Below, piece after piece: positions 16,182 to 26,087 of a stretch of 64,000 nt of DNA. The translations under genes and the position numbers were made by a program. The notes below the pieces were generated by a model. It was not told the DNA's origin and did not search any database. It worked only from the letters and a program-made list of their open reading frames with translations. The stretch is from an uncultured Clostridia bacterium (GTDB lineage Bacteria > Bacillota > Clostridia > Oscillospirales > Ruminococcaceae). The DNA is taken from contig CANQKW010000004.1 of NCBI GenBank assembly GCA_947624555.1, positions 62,001 through 126,000 of the forward strand, read 5' to 3'. Position 1 is the stretch's first letter. The number at the start of each line of letters is the position of its first letter.

Positions 16182-17108
16182 TTATTTCATATTTCTCCGT
16201 TTGGATTTTGTAAGTTCGGTAATAAACATATTGTCCAGTTCGGACAGCTTATAGCCTTTTCTGTGCACCAGCAAATCCTTATAAATTCGGGTATTGTCGG
16301 GACATTTTTTCTGTATCAGGTCATACCTGTCAAGCAGCCTCTGCGGAATAGACGAAACCCACATAAATGTGTTTGTATTTTCGCTTAGCAGCTCGTACTG
16401 ACTGCTCCTTTCAAACACAAAAATCCTCTTGTCGATATTGTCGGGAAGTTCTTCTTTCCTTACAGTTGCAAGCGGCAGCGACGGGACGTAAGGGTCTGCG
16501 TGAGCAATCTCTGTAAAACTCTTCAAATCGTCAAAATGAATGTCGTCTTTTTTGGCAAGCGGGTGATTTTTGCTCATTACAAGAACGTAGGTAAACTCCG
16601 CAACAAGCTCTCCTTCAAGCCCTTTTTGTGCCAGCATCTGCTTGAAATGAGAGTCATAATTTTCGGAATAGCGTATTATTCCGAGATTATAGTCCGACTC
16701 CAGTATATTTTTTATCGCCCTTAAAGCATTTGTTTCCTTATAAACCAGCTCTGACGGAGAATTATGGTCGATTGCCTTTGTAAAGCAGACAAAAGCCTCA
16801 GAAATATAGCCTGCTCTGGGCACCGAGATAGAAAAGCTCTGAAGCATTGAAGGTCCGTTCTTGTAAATTGCCTCTACCTCGTCTATCTGTGCGAGAATTT
16901 TATTTGCATATCCGATAAACCGTTCTCCTTCGGGAGTCATCGTCATTCCCCTTGCCGAGCGGTCAAAGATAGTAATACCCAGATTAGCCTCAAGCTCTTT
17001 AATGGCACGGCTGAGATTTGGCTGACCCATATATAAATTCTCTGCCGCCTTGTTCAAAGAACCCGTTTTTGCAATCTCAGAGGCATATTTCAGGTGAAGT
17101 ATGTTCAT
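16182..17108 (-). CDS. LysR family transcriptional regulator
   Basis: A 308-residue LysR-type regulator. The N-terminal winged helix-turn-helix is clear (AKTGSLNKAAENLYMGQPN, SRAIKELEANLGITIFDR, MTPEGERF), followed by a two-lobed periplasmic-binding-protein-like effector domain. Its target is unknown: no divergent metabolic gene sits on its promoter side, where the next gene is the C11 protease on the other strand. It has its own promoter at 17180-17208. Confidence 0.92.
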   Translation of the reverse strand: MNILHLKYASEIAKTGSLNKAAENLYMGQPNLSRAIKELEANLGITIFDRSARGMTMTPEGERFIGYANKILAQIDEVEAIYKNGPSMLQSFSISVPRAGYISEAFVCFTKAIDHNSPSELVYKETNALRAIKNILESDYNLGIIRYSENYDSHFKQMLAQKGLEGELVAEFTYVLVMSKNHPLAKKDDIHFDDLKSFTEIAHADPYVPSLPLATVRKEELPDNIDKRIFVFERSSQYELLSENTNTFMWVSSIPQRLLDRYDLIQKKCPDNTRIYKDLLVHRKGYKLSELDNMFITELTKSKRRNMK

Positions 17109-17179
17109 TTTTTCATTCCTTTAACAAATTATTCTCAATTCGTTGATTATTACTCCGTAAAACATAATTAGCTATAATT

Positions 17180-17208
17180 ATAATAACACAGTTTTTTTTA
17201 AATGTCAA
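17180..17208 (-). promoter_or_regulatory. promoter of the LysR regulator gene
   Basis: Minus strand: TTGACA (17208-17203), 17-base spacer, TATTAT (17185-17180). Confidence 0.7.
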
Positions 17209-17254
17209 TATGGTTTTACCGCAGCACGGTTTATAACGCCTTGATTTTGCGTCC

Positions 17255-17283
17255 TTGACAAAGAGGCGAAAAAAGTGTATAAT
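17255..17283 (+). promoter_or_regulatory. promoter of the clostripain-like gene
   Basis: Perfect consensus: TTGACA (17255-17260), 17-base spacer, TATAAT (17278-17283), 28 bases before the ATG. Confidence 0.85.
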
Positions 17284-17310
17284 ATTATCAAAATCGAACG
17301 GAGGTAGATT

Positions 17311-19641
17311 ATGGACAGAAACAACAGACCCCATTCGCGGGATAAAAATGTTACAAGCGGAAGTAACGGGGTTCACAGAAGAGGCTCGGGACTGGGCACG
17401 GGAAAAGTCGGCTCGGGAAATTATTCCTCGTCAGGCGGCGGAAGTTCGGCAAAAAGAGCCGCTGTCGGCGGAGGCGGCGGTCTGCTTGTGATAATTATAG
17501 CCGTAATTCTGTTTTTCACTCAATGTAACGGAAATAATATCGCAAGCGACATCTTAGGCGGAAATACCGGCGGCAACGTCGATATCGGCGGAAATACGGG
17601 AAACTATGGCAACGATTATACCGCAAACAACGCAGGAAATGTAAATTATACGGTTGCAAGCGGTTCCCGTGAAAAACGGACTTCAATCCTGGGTTCAAGC
17701 AAAGACGATGTGACAATTATGGTTTATATGTGCGGCACCGACCTTGAATCAAAATACGGTATGGCGTCCGCAGATATGGAGGAAATGCGTGCGGCAAGCT
17801 CAGATTTCGGCAATAATTTCAATCTTATCGTTTACACGGGCGGCTGCAGCAAATGGAAAAACGGCGTAAGCTCTTCGGTCAATCAGATATATCAAATCAA
17901 AAACGGAAAAATTTCCACGCTGGTTTCAGATGACGGTAAAAAAGCAATGACCGATTCTGCTACGCTGTCGGCATTTATCCGCTACTGCATGAACAATTTC
18001 CCCGCAAACCGCAGAGAGCTTATTCTTTGGGACCACGGCGGCGGTTCGGTGAGCGGATACGGCTATGACGAAAAATATACAAGCAAAGGCTCAATGACGC
18101 TTGCAGGGATAGACGAAGCACTCAGAAACGGCGGCACAACCTTTGATTTTATCGGTTTTGATGCCTGCCTTATGGCAACCGCTGAAAATGCACTTATGCT
18201 TAACGATTATGCGGATTATCTCATAGCGTCAGAAGAAACAGAACCCGGAATTGGCTGGTATTACACAAACTGGTTAAGCAAATTCGCAAAAAATACCTCA
18301 ATGAAAACGCCCGATATAGGCAAAATCATCATAGACGATTTTGTGACCGAATGTGCAAGAAAATGCAAGGGGCAGAAAACCACTCTCTCCATAATCGACC
18401 TTGCAGAGTTTTCGCATACTGTTCCCGAAGATCTGGCTGCTTTTTCAAAGTCGGTAAGCGCAAAAATTTCACAGAACGATTATAAGACTGTTTCGGACGC
18501 ACGATATAATACGAGAGAGTTTTCGTCAAGCTCAAAAATCGACCAGGTCGACCTTGTAAACCTTGCGGAAAATATGAATACTTCCGAAGGCAGAGAGCTT
18601 AGCAGTTCGCTTAAAAATGCGGTCAAATACAACAGGACGTCGTCAAATATGACCAACGCTTACGGAGTTTCGATATATTTTCCTTACAACCGAACCTCCT
18701 ACGTTGATAAAGCTTGCAGCACCTACGAAATTATCGGTATGGACGATGAGTACGCACAGTGCATAAGACAATTCGCAAGATTGGAAACAAGCGGACAGAT
18801 AGCGGCAGGCGGCTCTTCTTCGCCCGTAAGCTCGCTGTTCGGTTTGGGCAGTTCTTCGGGTTCTTCGGGCAATTCAAATATAATCGGAGACCTTTTAGGC
18901 AGCTTTTTAGGCTCGTTGGGACGTTCGTCAATTGACGGTCTGGACAGCTCCAACACGGACTTTATGCAGGACCTTGATACAAGCAAAACCTCCGAATACC
19001 TCTCGCAGAATTATTTTGACACATCAAATCTTGTCTGGACAAACAACGGCGGAAAATATGTAATGTCGCTCCCTGAAACACAGTGGGAAATGGTACACGG
19101 GCTTGATATGAATATGTTTTACGATGACGGAGAGGGCTGGGTAGACCTTGGAATTGACAATATTTTCTCCTTTGATGATGACGGAAATCTTATTGCCGAT
19201 ACCGAAAGAAACTGGGTCGCAATAAATGGACAGCCTGTGGCTTATTATCATACGGATTCAATCCAAAACAGCGACGGCAGTTATACCGATATGGGATATG
19301 TCCCTGCAATGCTTAACGGCTCAAGGGTAAATCTGATACTTGTTTTTGAGGACGGAAACGGCTATATTGCAGGAGCTAATGAGGATTATCAAAACAGCGA
19401 AACCGAAACGATCGCAAAAAATCTCACGGAAATTCAGGTTGGCGATAAGCTTGATTTTATCTGCGATTTCTACAGCTACGACAGAGAATATCTGGACTCC
19501 TATTATCTTGGCGAGCAGATGACAGTAGGCTCTCAGATGACCGTCAGCAACGTTGATGTTGGCAGCGGAAACGTAAGAATAGCCTATCGTTTCACCGATA
19601 TTTACAACCAGGAATACTGGTCAGAGGCAATCAACTGCTGA
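17311..19641 (+). CDS. membrane-anchored clostripain-like cysteine protease (peptidase C11)
   Basis: A 776-residue protein. Residues 1-50 are basic and Gly/Ser-rich, then one transmembrane helix (about 51-68, LLVIIIAVILFFTQ) and a Gly/Asn-rich linker place the catalytic part outside the cell. The C11 fold begins at VTIMVYMCGTDLESKYG; the catalytic His is in ILWDHGGGSVSGYGYD and the catalytic Cys in FIGFDACLMATAENAL. Clostripain-type enzymes cut after Arg or Lys and usually self-process. A Ser/Gly-rich linker (about 500-545) leads to a beta-rich C-terminal domain. The start follows CGGAGGT. It is monocistronic. Confidence 0.92.
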   Translation: MDRNNRPHSRDKNVTSGSNGVHRRGSGLGTGKVGSGNYSSSGGGSSAKRAAVGGGGGLLVIIIAVILFFTQCNGNNIASDILGGNTGGNVDIGGNTGNYGNDYTANNAGNVNYTVASGSREKRTSILGSSKDDVTIMVYMCGTDLESKYGMASADMEEMRAASSDFGNNFNLIVYTGGCSKWKNGVSSSVNQIYQIKNGKISTLVSDDGKKAMTDSATLSAFIRYCMNNFPANRRELILWDHGGGSVSGYGYDEKYTSKGSMTLAGIDEALRNGGTTFDFIGFDACLMATAENALMLNDYADYLIASEETEPGIGWYYTNWLSKFAKNTSMKTPDIGKIIIDDFVTECARKCKGQKTTLSIIDLAEFSHTVPEDLAAFSKSVSAKISQNDYKTVSDARYNTREFSSSSKIDQVDLVNLAENMNTSEGRELSSSLKNAVKYNRTSSNMTNAYGVSIYFPYNRTSYVDKACSTYEIIGMDDEYAQCIRQFARLETSGQIAAGGSSSPVSSLFGLGSSSGSSGNSNIIGDLLGSFLGSLGRSSIDGLDSSNTDFMQDLDTSKTSEYLSQNYFDTSNLVWTNNGGKYVMSLPETQWEMVHGLDMNMFYDDGEGWVDLGIDNIFSFDDDGNLIADTERNWVAINGQPVAYYHTDSIQNSDGSYTDMGYVPAMLNGSRVNLILVFEDGNGYIAGANEDYQNSETETIAKNLTEIQVGDKLDFICDFYSYDREYLDSYYLGEQMTVGSQMTVSNVDVGSGNVRIAYRFTDIYNQEYWSEAINC

Positions 19642-19655
19642 TTATACCGAAATAC

Positions 19656-19696
19656 AAAAAATCGTCCGCAATCATAACGACTGCGGACGGTTTTTT
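19656..19696. terminator. bidirectional terminator between the C11 protease and the PL9-like gene
   Basis: CGTCCGCA/TGCGGACG stem extended by A-T pairs on both sides (19656-19670 with 19682-19696), followed by T6. It also serves the convergent minus-strand gene. Confidence 0.82.
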
Positions 19697-19719
19697 ATTC
19701 AATTGCTGCTAAGGGTCGA

Positions 19720-22700
19720 TCAAGCAAGCTTGCGTCTTACGATACAAACTGTGATTACAGCTCCCAGAAGAACGATAAAGATGATTATGGGGAGTTCTAT
19801 GCCTGTGCGGGGAGCAGGAAGATTTTCGTCAGCAACAACCTCAATCTCAAGTGAAGAATTGCCTTCCATTCTTGCGCCTGCGTCCTCGGGAGCCTCAGAT
19901 GTAAGCTCCAAAAATCCCTGAAGGTCGATCGTGCCGTCGGCGTTACGCTCAATGCCCTTGAATTCGAGCGATACGAACCAGTCAGCAGATACCTTTACAT
20001 TCTCTGAGTTCTCAGAAGAAGAACCGTTCCAAACGTAGTTGCTCACACCGCCGTAGTTGTCAGCATTCTGTGAACCCTGAGGAGCGAAATTATCAGCCTC
20101 GCTGAGACCGCTCTTGATAGAGTTGTCCTTGAAGGAGATAGCGCCTTCAGATGAGAAGTCGGTATCAATATTTGCGTTGTTGGTGTAAAGTGCTACATTG
20201 TAGCCCTCGTTGTTGTAAGAAGTGCAGTTGATGATATGAACATCGGGGCAGGAGTTGGAATCAATACCCTTTGCCTTGTTGTTGAAAGCAATGGAGTTAA
20301 TGATCGTATGACCTGCGGGAAGGTTTTCACCGCCCATTTTGAAACCGTTACCGTTACCTGCATTTGTACCGTCAAGCAGATAGCCGTTGCTGTAAGCTAC
20401 ACAGTTTCTGATAGTAACAGCGCCGATAGAACCGCTTGATGCTCTTGCGTAGCAGTCCCAGCCGTCGTCGGCATTGTTGTAGGAAACGCAGCCGTCGAAT
20501 ACGTTGTTGTCACCTGTAGTGAGCTTGCAGGCAAATCCGTCTGCGTCCTCATAACCGCTGTCTGCGTTGTTGTAAGATGTACAGTTGAGAATGAGGTTAT
20601 CATGAGGCCAAAGCTCTCTGGGGTCGTCTGAATTGTGGTAAGCGTGAAGATAAATACCCGAATCGGTATTTTCATAAGAGTTTATGCTGTCAAGAACGTT
20701 ATTGCTGCCGCAAACGTGGAAACCGCCGTTCTTGTTGCCTGCTCTTGTTACATCAAAGCCCTTGAAGTACCAGTAGTCGCCTGCTGCTACGATACCGTTT
20801 GCGATAAGCTGCATATCAATAACGGGTCTTGTTTCAGCATTGGGGTCAGCTATCATATAGATAGGAGCGTCCTCGGTACCGTTAATTCCGCGTGCAATAA
20901 CAAGCTGCTTGTCAAGCTTGTAAGTACCCTCCATAAGAATGATCTTCTGACCGGGCTGTACTACCTTAACAGCCTCATATATGCTCAGCGGATAATCAGG
21001 ACCGCCGTTGCCGTAAGAGCCTGCATTCGGTGAAACGTAAATATTCTGCTGATCAGCAAAATATGTGTCATAGCTTACAGTAATTTCACAATTAACAGGG
21101 TCGCTGTTCTTGAGAGCCTTATTTTCTCCCAAATCCTGGTCGGGGTCGGGATTAAATGTAAGTGCAATCTTGTTGACGCCGCCTGTAACCGTCACAGGAA
21201 TTGCGCTAAGAGTACCGGCGTCTAATTCAACTCCCTCGCAAACAACTTCGCCGTTTACCGTAACATCAGCAGTTCCGCTTACGTTAGGAGTAACGAGGAG
21301 GTCATAATTCTCTGTGTTGGAGAATTCCGCAGAGGAGATAACAACATTGGGTTCAACCTTCTCAACGGGTCTTGCCTCAGCAGGAGCGTCGTCCTCGGGG
21401 TCTACCATTGTAAATTCAACATTGGAGAAAGTAGCACGAGCACGTCTTGCAGCGAAAAATCCTACATAAACGTTGTCCTCGTCGAGCTGGTCAAGAGCCT
21501 CTGTGTCATAGAATTTCTGAGTCTTTACAAGCTGACCGTCCTGAGTATAGTAGGAGAGGAAGTAACCTGTGTTATTTCTCTGAATTTCAAGGATAAAGTC
21601 GGTAAGCTGCTTGTAGGAAGGACCGCGGAGGCTGTCGGGGTTGGTGCAGTTGCCTATCATATTGTAGTTGCCGGGATCTGCACCGTTAAGTGCGAGAGAA
21701 AGGTCGAGAGGATACTGACCGTACTCAATCAGACCTGTGGGAGATGCATAAATAGCGTCAATGTTGTCCTTAGTCATACCGAGCTTGGTATCAACGCCAA
21801 GACCGATATACATACTGTACTTTACGCCTGTGCCGTCAAATACAACGCCGTTGTAGATATTGTCGGTCTTTGTGGAGTCGTAATTGTAGGCGATGAGTGT
21901 AGCTGCCGCCATATAGGAGTTGGTCCAGAATACGTTGGAGCTGTTTACTTCAGGAATGCTGTCGAGAGCAACAAGACCAAAGCCTTCCTGACCGTTGGAG
22001 TAATCCCAGTTGTCTACATGAATGCTTGCACGAAGAGTAAAATTCTTGTTCGTGGGGACAGGAGTGTAGTAGAACGAAATACCGTCGTTTGAAGAAGACT
22101 GAATTTTGCCCTTGCCGTTCTCAGAGAAAACGGTAACCTTGCCGTCCTCGTTGAGAGAACCTACATAGCCGTTGTTTGTGTCGTCGGTAGAAGTACCGAA
22201 ACGTACCCAACCCCAAGTCTGCTTAGCGTCTTTAGTAACAGTTGTCGAAATAGCAGAGGACTTCGGACCTTCCTCATCGCCTCTTACTGCTGCAACAACG
22301 AAATCGCACTTGTCGCCGATATTAAGTCCTGTTACCATATAGTTGGTGTCTTCGGTAGAATCTACCAGATCGCCGTCACAGTATACGTTATAGCTTTCAG
22401 CCTCTGTTACGGGGCTCCAGTAAAGCTCAACCTTGCCTTCGCCCTTGCTTGTAGCAGATGAGATAGCAGGTTTGCTGAGAGGAAGAACGAAATCAACGCT
22501 TTCGGTCGTTCCTTCAATGTCAGGCTCGCCGTCACGGGTAAGAACAGACTCAAATGTGTAAGTACCCGATGCTGCGGGAGAGAATGTAAGAGCGTGCGTG
22601 GAGCTCTCGGCAATAGACTGCTGTTCGTCAATCTTTTCGCCGTTTTCGTCATACATTGTGACCTTAACAGCGTCGCCGCCGTCTGCTCCGACTGCAGCGT

Positions 22701-23844
22701 AAACCTTGACTACGACATTGCCTTTATTGTCCTTGTCAACCTTAGCGGAAGTGATAAAAGGATTCAAAACCCTGTTCCAATCCTTGCGGATTACAACAGA
22801 ACCGCCTTCGGTTACCTTAACTCTGAAAATGTAGTTGTTTCCTGTGTCGCCGCCGAGGAAGTAAGTGCCTGCGCCGGGTACCTGGAGAGTAGAAACGCAG
22901 GGGTCGTTCTTAGCGAGAGTAGTTACATTTGTCTTTGCAACAACATTTCCCGATGCGTCGTAAATTACCATCTGACGCTCGGAATTGTCAGCACCCTCGA
23001 CCCACCAAACCTTGATGTTTGCTGCGCCGCTTGTCTTGAAACCGATACAGTTCTTGGGAACGGAAACATCAGCCTTGCCGCCGAAGTTTACTCTGGGTGC
23101 TACACCTGTAGTATCATCAGGGAATTCCTTATCGCTGCCGTCAATTTTAGACTTTTCGCTGAAATAAAGCGTGAAATAGTCGTCCGTACCTGCCTTAACA
23201 GACTGACCGTCCTTGTATGCGCCTGCGTCCGATGCTGTGGGAAGTACGGAAGAAACAAACTCATACTCCTTGCTGGGAGCGGTTTCTGTTACTTCAACCT
23301 TGAAGATGTAGTTGTTTCCTACATCGCCGCCGAGGAAGTATGTACCTGCGTCGGGCACCTGGAGAGTGGAAACGCAGGGGTCGTTCTTAGCGAGATTAGT
23401 GTCATTTGTCTTTGCAACAACATTTCCCGATGCGTCGATAATTACCATCTGACGCTCAGCATTGTCGCCGCCTTCGACCCACCAAACCTTTACATTTGCT
23501 GCGCTGCCCGTGGTGAACTTGATCGCATTATTTTCGGTGGTTACTTTACCGCCCAAATTGAAACGGACTCCCGACGAATAGCCGTCAGTCCATGTCTTGG
23601 AGCTGGTGTCGATTTTTGACTTTGCACTGTAAATAATTGTAAAGAAATCGTCAGTACCTGCCTTAACAGACTGACCGTCGGTAAATGTGCCCTCGCTCGC
23701 CTCTTTCATGGTGTTGGCTTCAAGCACATAGCTTGTTCCCTCTGCTCTTGCCTTAAAGCTGATACCCGTGAACGAAACGCTCATCAAAAGCATCAGAAAA
23801 GCAAGGACAGTACAAACAAGCCTGTTTTGGGTTTTTGATTGCAT
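19720..23844 (-). CDS. large surface protein with PL9-like pectate lyase domain
   Basis: A 1,374-residue secreted protein, anchored by a C-terminal transmembrane helix (about 1345-1368) with basic tail rather than a sortase motif. Signal peptide about 1-34. Two closely related beta-sandwich modules follow (about 36-185 and 190-345, each ending near GTYFLGGD-GNNYIF), then an Ig/FN3-like stretch with an FN3 at about 455-545, a lectin-like region (about 550-815), a cadherin-like sandwich and a right-handed beta-helix (about 955-1260). In the helix, YEDADGFACK and NADDGWDCYA resemble the Ca-binding Asp cluster and catalytic Lys of polysaccharide lyase family 9. Probably degrades pectin or a related polymer at the cell surface. 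C/G-ending codons and AAG dominate, unlike most neighbours. Confidence 0.86.
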   Translation of the reverse strand: MQSKTQNRLVCTVLAFLMLLMSVSFTGISFKARAEGTSYVLEANTMKEASEGTFTDGQSVKAGTDDFFTIIYSAKSKIDTSSKTWTDGYSSGVRFNLGGKVTTENNAIKFTTGSAANVKVWWVEGGDNAERQMVIIDASGNVVAKTNDTNLAKNDPCVSTLQVPDAGTYFLGGDVGNNYIFKVEVTETAPSKEYEFVSSVLPTASDAGAYKDGQSVKAGTDDYFTLYFSEKSKIDGSDKEFPDDTTGVAPRVNFGGKADVSVPKNCIGFKTSGAANIKVWWVEGADNSERQMVIYDASGNVVAKTNVTTLAKNDPCVSTLQVPGAGTYFLGGDTGNNYIFRVKVTEGGSVVIRKDWNRVLNPFITSAKVDKDNKGNVVVKVYAAVGADGGDAVKVTMYDENGEKIDEQQSIAESSTHALTFSPAASGTYTFESVLTRDGEPDIEGTTESVDFVLPLSKPAISSATSKGEGKVELYWSPVTEAESYNVYCDGDLVDSTEDTNYMVTGLNIGDKCDFVVAAVRGDEEGPKSSAISTTVTKDAKQTWGWVRFGTSTDDTNNGYVGSLNEDGKVTVFSENGKGKIQSSSNDGISFYYTPVPTNKNFTLRASIHVDNWDYSNGQEGFGLVALDSIPEVNSSNVFWTNSYMAAATLIAYNYDSTKTDNIYNGVVFDGTGVKYSMYIGLGVDTKLGMTKDNIDAIYASPTGLIEYGQYPLDLSLALNGADPGNYNMIGNCTNPDSLRGPSYKQLTDFILEIQRNNTGYFLSYYTQDGQLVKTQKFYDTEALDQLDEDNVYVGFFAARRARATFSNVEFTMVDPEDDAPAEARPVEKVEPNVVISSAEFSNTENYDLLVTPNVSGTADVTVNGEVVCEGVELDAGTLSAIPVTVTGGVNKIALTFNPDPDQDLGENKALKNSDPVNCEITVSYDTYFADQQNIYVSPNAGSYGNGGPDYPLSIYEAVKVVQPGQKIILMEGTYKLDKQLVIARGINGTEDAPIYMIADPNAETRPVIDMQLIANGIVAAGDYWYFKGFDVTRAGNKNGGFHVCGSNNVLDSINSYENTDSGIYLHAYHNSDDPRELWPHDNLILNCTSYNNADSGYEDADGFACKLTTGDNNVFDGCVSYNNADDGWDCYARASSGSIGAVTIRNCVAYSNGYLLDGTNAGNGNGFKMGGENLPAGHTIINSIAFNNKAKGIDSNSCPDVHIINCTSYNNEGYNVALYTNNANIDTDFSSEGAISFKDNSIKSGLSEADNFAPQGSQNADNYGGVSNYVWNGSSSENSENVKVSADWFVSLEFKGIERNADGTIDLQGFLELTSEAPEDAGARMEGNSSLEIEVVADENLPAPRTGIELPIIIFIVLLGAVITVCIVRRKLA
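22838..23470 (-). repeat. duplicated module within the PL9-like gene
   Basis: The stretches at about 22,838-22,990 and 23,308-23,468 are nearly identical at DNA level. Both encode the GTYFLGGD block and the preceding VSTLQVP, AKNDPC and DASGNVVAKTN segments. This is a recent tandem duplication of one beta-sandwich module. Confidence 0.85.
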
Positions 23845-23866
23845 AATATCCTCCTTTTTTTGTTGG

Positions 23867-23881
23867 CAGAGTATAACTCTG
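23867..23881 (-). promoter_or_regulatory. palindrome in the 5' leader of the PL9-like gene
   Basis: A 15-base palindrome, CAGAGTATAACTCTG read on the plus strand, sits between the promoter and the ribosome binding site, close downstream of the expected transcription start. It may be an operator, but no cognate regulator is evident. Confidence 0.4.
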
Positions 23882-23902
23882 TCAAGAAATTACTCCAATA
23901 TA

Positions 23903-23931
23903 ATGATACAACTTTTTAATCTCTTTGTCAA
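23903..23931 (-). promoter_or_regulatory. promoter of the PL9-like gene
   Basis: Minus strand: TTGACA (23931-23926), 17-base spacer, TATCAT (23908-23903). AAGGAGG precedes the ATG at 23844. Confidence 0.72.
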
Positions 23932-24030
23932 TGAAAATAACCTCGTAATTTTTAACAAATTTTCGCTCTGATTTTCATAAAAAATATAAAAAGCTCCTGC
24001 AAAGCCAAAATCGCTTTGACGCTTTATTCT

Positions 24031-24060
24031 AAAAAACGGGAGAAACAAAAGTTCCCCCCG
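24031..24060 (-). terminator. terminator after rlmH
   Basis: On the minus strand a CGGGGGGA/TCTCCCG hairpin is followed by a run of six T. Confidence 0.65.
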
Positions 24061-24064
24061 TATT

Positions 24065-24541
24065 TCATTTATGATACTTGCTGTTCCCGATAATCGAAAA
24101 CGCCCTGTAGATCTGCTCAGCGAGCATTACCCTTGCCAGCTCGTGCGGAAAAGTCATAGGCGACATAGAAAGCCTGAAATCGCACTCTTTTTTGAAATTT
24201 TCGGAAAGTCCGTAGGAGCTGCCCACGATAAAATCCACCGCAGAAATCCCCTCGCCGCCCAGTTTTTCAAGCTTTAAAGCCAGTTCTTCGCTTGAAAGCT
24301 GCTTTCCCTCGACGCAAAGCGCAATTTTGTACCCGTTTTTCAGCGCTCCCCTGAGCTTTTCCGCCTCGCTTTCAAGAGCGGCGTCGATAAGCGTCCTCGA
24401 CGGCTCTTTCGGCAGAAAAGCAGGCTCAATCTCCTTGACGGTAATTTTCGCATAAGCGGACAGCCGCCTGACATATTCCTCACAGGCATCTCTGAAAAAT
24501 TTTTCCTTCAGCTTTCCGAAAGCGACTAAATTTACGTTCAT
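24065..24541 (-). CDS. rlmH: 23S rRNA pseudouridine-1915 N3-methyltransferase
   Basis: A 158-residue SPOUT methyltransferase acting on pseudouridine 1915 in helix 69 of 23S rRNA. Family marks are the N-terminal NLVAFGKLKEKFF, the glycine-rich FIVGSSYGLSENFK and the knotted C-terminus SMSPMTFPHELARVMLAEQIYRA with YHK at the end. The length is standard. The start overlaps the upstream stop codon (ATGATGA); the second Met is chosen to match the family start, with the first at 24544 as an alternative. It is translationally coupled to the carboxypeptidase gene. Confidence 0.95.
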   Translation of the reverse strand: MNVNLVAFGKLKEKFFRDACEEYVRRLSAYAKITVKEIEPAFLPKEPSRTLIDAALESEAEKLRGALKNGYKIALCVEGKQLSSEELALKLEKLGGEGISAVDFIVGSSYGLSENFKKECDFRLSMSPMTFPHELARVMLAEQIYRAFSIIGNSKYHK

Positions 24542-25998
24542 CATTTCCGTTTGATATTGTTGTTTGTGCCCGATTTTCCGTTGTAACGGGGAGCCATTTG
24601 TATCTTACGGCGGCGATTAAGCTCTTTTGCACGCTTTTTCTTCTTCTTTTCAATATTTATCATAACGACAAGCGCTGTCATAAGAATTACAAAAGCGATA
24701 ACTCCTGCAATAAACCACGGGGACTTCACGATATTCATAATTTTTTCCTGAAGTTCTGCGCCGAAATCCAGACCAATATCAAACTCCGTGGCAAGCGGTA
24801 TCTCTGCAAGCGTTTCTCCGTTAAGCCTAAGTTCAAGATTTCCCACGTTAGTTCCTCTGCTTATCGGAGCAGTCATAGGCTCGATTGTGGGCTTTATCAG
24901 CTGTATTGAGGACTTGTCAAGAGATTTCGGCAGCAGCGTATAAAAATCCTTAGTTGTCACAATTCCGACACGGTCTGCGTCCTGTCCCTTGAGGACTTCT
25001 ACCTGCATTACCTGCTCGTTTCTGCCGATTACCTGCGAATATTCAAACTCGTCAAACGCCCACCTGTACAGATTATAGTGGTCGGCGAAATTCCAGTCGG
25101 TCTCCTCGCCGTTCTCGTCATAATAATCCGCTCCCAGAGTAACTATAAGATAGCTGTATCCTCCCTGTTCTGCAACGGTAACGAGCGAACGTATTCCCTT
25201 TTCGGGATTTTCGGTATCCCACTCTCCGTTTACCTTGTGGATAAGGCAGTCGATACTTCCCGTTTTAACGCCCTTTACTCCCTCAATATAGTACTCGCTA
25301 TCGGCACGCATAAGCTGATTTGTCTGAGTTTTTGTGTAACCGCCGGGATTGTTTTCATTTTCGGGCATATCATACTCATAGGTCGAGCATATCTTTGCAA
25401 ATCCCGGATAATTGTCAAGAGCATATCTTGTAATCAGATACAAATCATAAGCCGTGGTATACTGATCCTCCTCATAAAGACCGTGAGGATTTGTAAAATG
25501 CGTATTCTTACAGCCGATTTTCTCGGCGGTTTGGTTCATCATATCGACGAAATTTTCAATACTGCCGCCGACATTATAAGCAAGAATATTAGCTGCCTCG
25601 CACGCAGACGCCAGCATAAGCGCATACAGGCAGTCGTTATAGGTAAGATTGCTCTGAAGAGGCTCAATAGCCGCATCTGACGCCCCGTAGAAATTCGGGT
25701 TTCCCTCCCAGAACTCGTCGAAACACTCGTACGGACATTCTACCTTTGCATCGAAATCCTTGATATTCTCAAAGCAGACCAGCGCCGTCATAATTTTTGC
25801 CGTTGAGGCGGGCACCATTCTTTTGTCTGCGTTTTTGGACATTATCTCGATGTCCATATCAAGATTTATCATATAAACAGCCTCGCTGTGAACGTCAAAA
25901 GAAGGCGAAAAAGCGGCAAAAGACGTAAAACTTGTGCTTAATAATGAAATTTGTAAAAATATTGTAAAAAAAATTGTGAAAATTTTTAGCTTTCTCAT
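24541..25998 (-). CDS. D-alanyl-D-alanine carboxypeptidase (DacF-like penicillin-binding protein)
   Basis: A 485-residue low-molecular-mass PBP that trims the terminal D-Ala from peptidoglycan stem peptides. An N-terminal signal sequence (about 1-28) and a C-terminal membrane anchor (about 432-452) with a basic tail make it a bitopic membrane protein. Active-site motifs are SxxK in VPASTAKIMTALV, KTG in IEGVKGVKTGSID, and at the second position SAC (LASACEAANILA) where SxN is usual. A PBP5_C-like beta domain follows the catalytic domain. The substitution of the motif Asn by Cys should be checked against relatives. Transcribed with rlmH. Confidence 0.92.
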   Translation of the reverse strand: MRKLKIFTIFFTIFLQISLLSTSFTSFAAFSPSFDVHSEAVYMINLDMDIEIMSKNADKRMVPASTAKIMTALVCFENIKDFDAKVECPYECFDEFWEGNPNFYGASDAAIEPLQSNLTYNDCLYALMLASACEAANILAYNVGGSIENFVDMMNQTAEKIGCKNTHFTNPHGLYEEDQYTTAYDLYLITRYALDNYPGFAKICSTYEYDMPENENNPGGYTKTQTNQLMRADSEYYIEGVKGVKTGSIDCLIHKVNGEWDTENPEKGIRSLVTVAEQGGYSYLIVTLGADYYDENGEETDWNFADHYNLYRWAFDEFEYSQVIGRNEQVMQVEVLKGQDADRVGIVTTKDFYTLLPKSLDKSSIQLIKPTIEPMTAPISRGTNVGNLELRLNGETLAEIPLATEFDIGLDFGAELQEKIMNIVKSPWFIAGVIAFVILMTALVVMINIEKKKKKRAKELNRRRKIQMAPRYNGKSGTNNNIKRK

Positions 25999-26087
25999 AT
26001 AGACAAACCACCTTTTTTAGGGTAAAATATAATGGAGAGCAATTCTTGCAAAAATAATTCGGGGCATTATCCCACCTCATACTACTT

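Noticed and set aside
22594-23619. 341-codon plus-strand open frame opposite the PL9-like gene
   Set aside because: It lies wholly antisense to a well-supported secreted protein and its repeats mirror the duplicated module. It has no recognisable domain.
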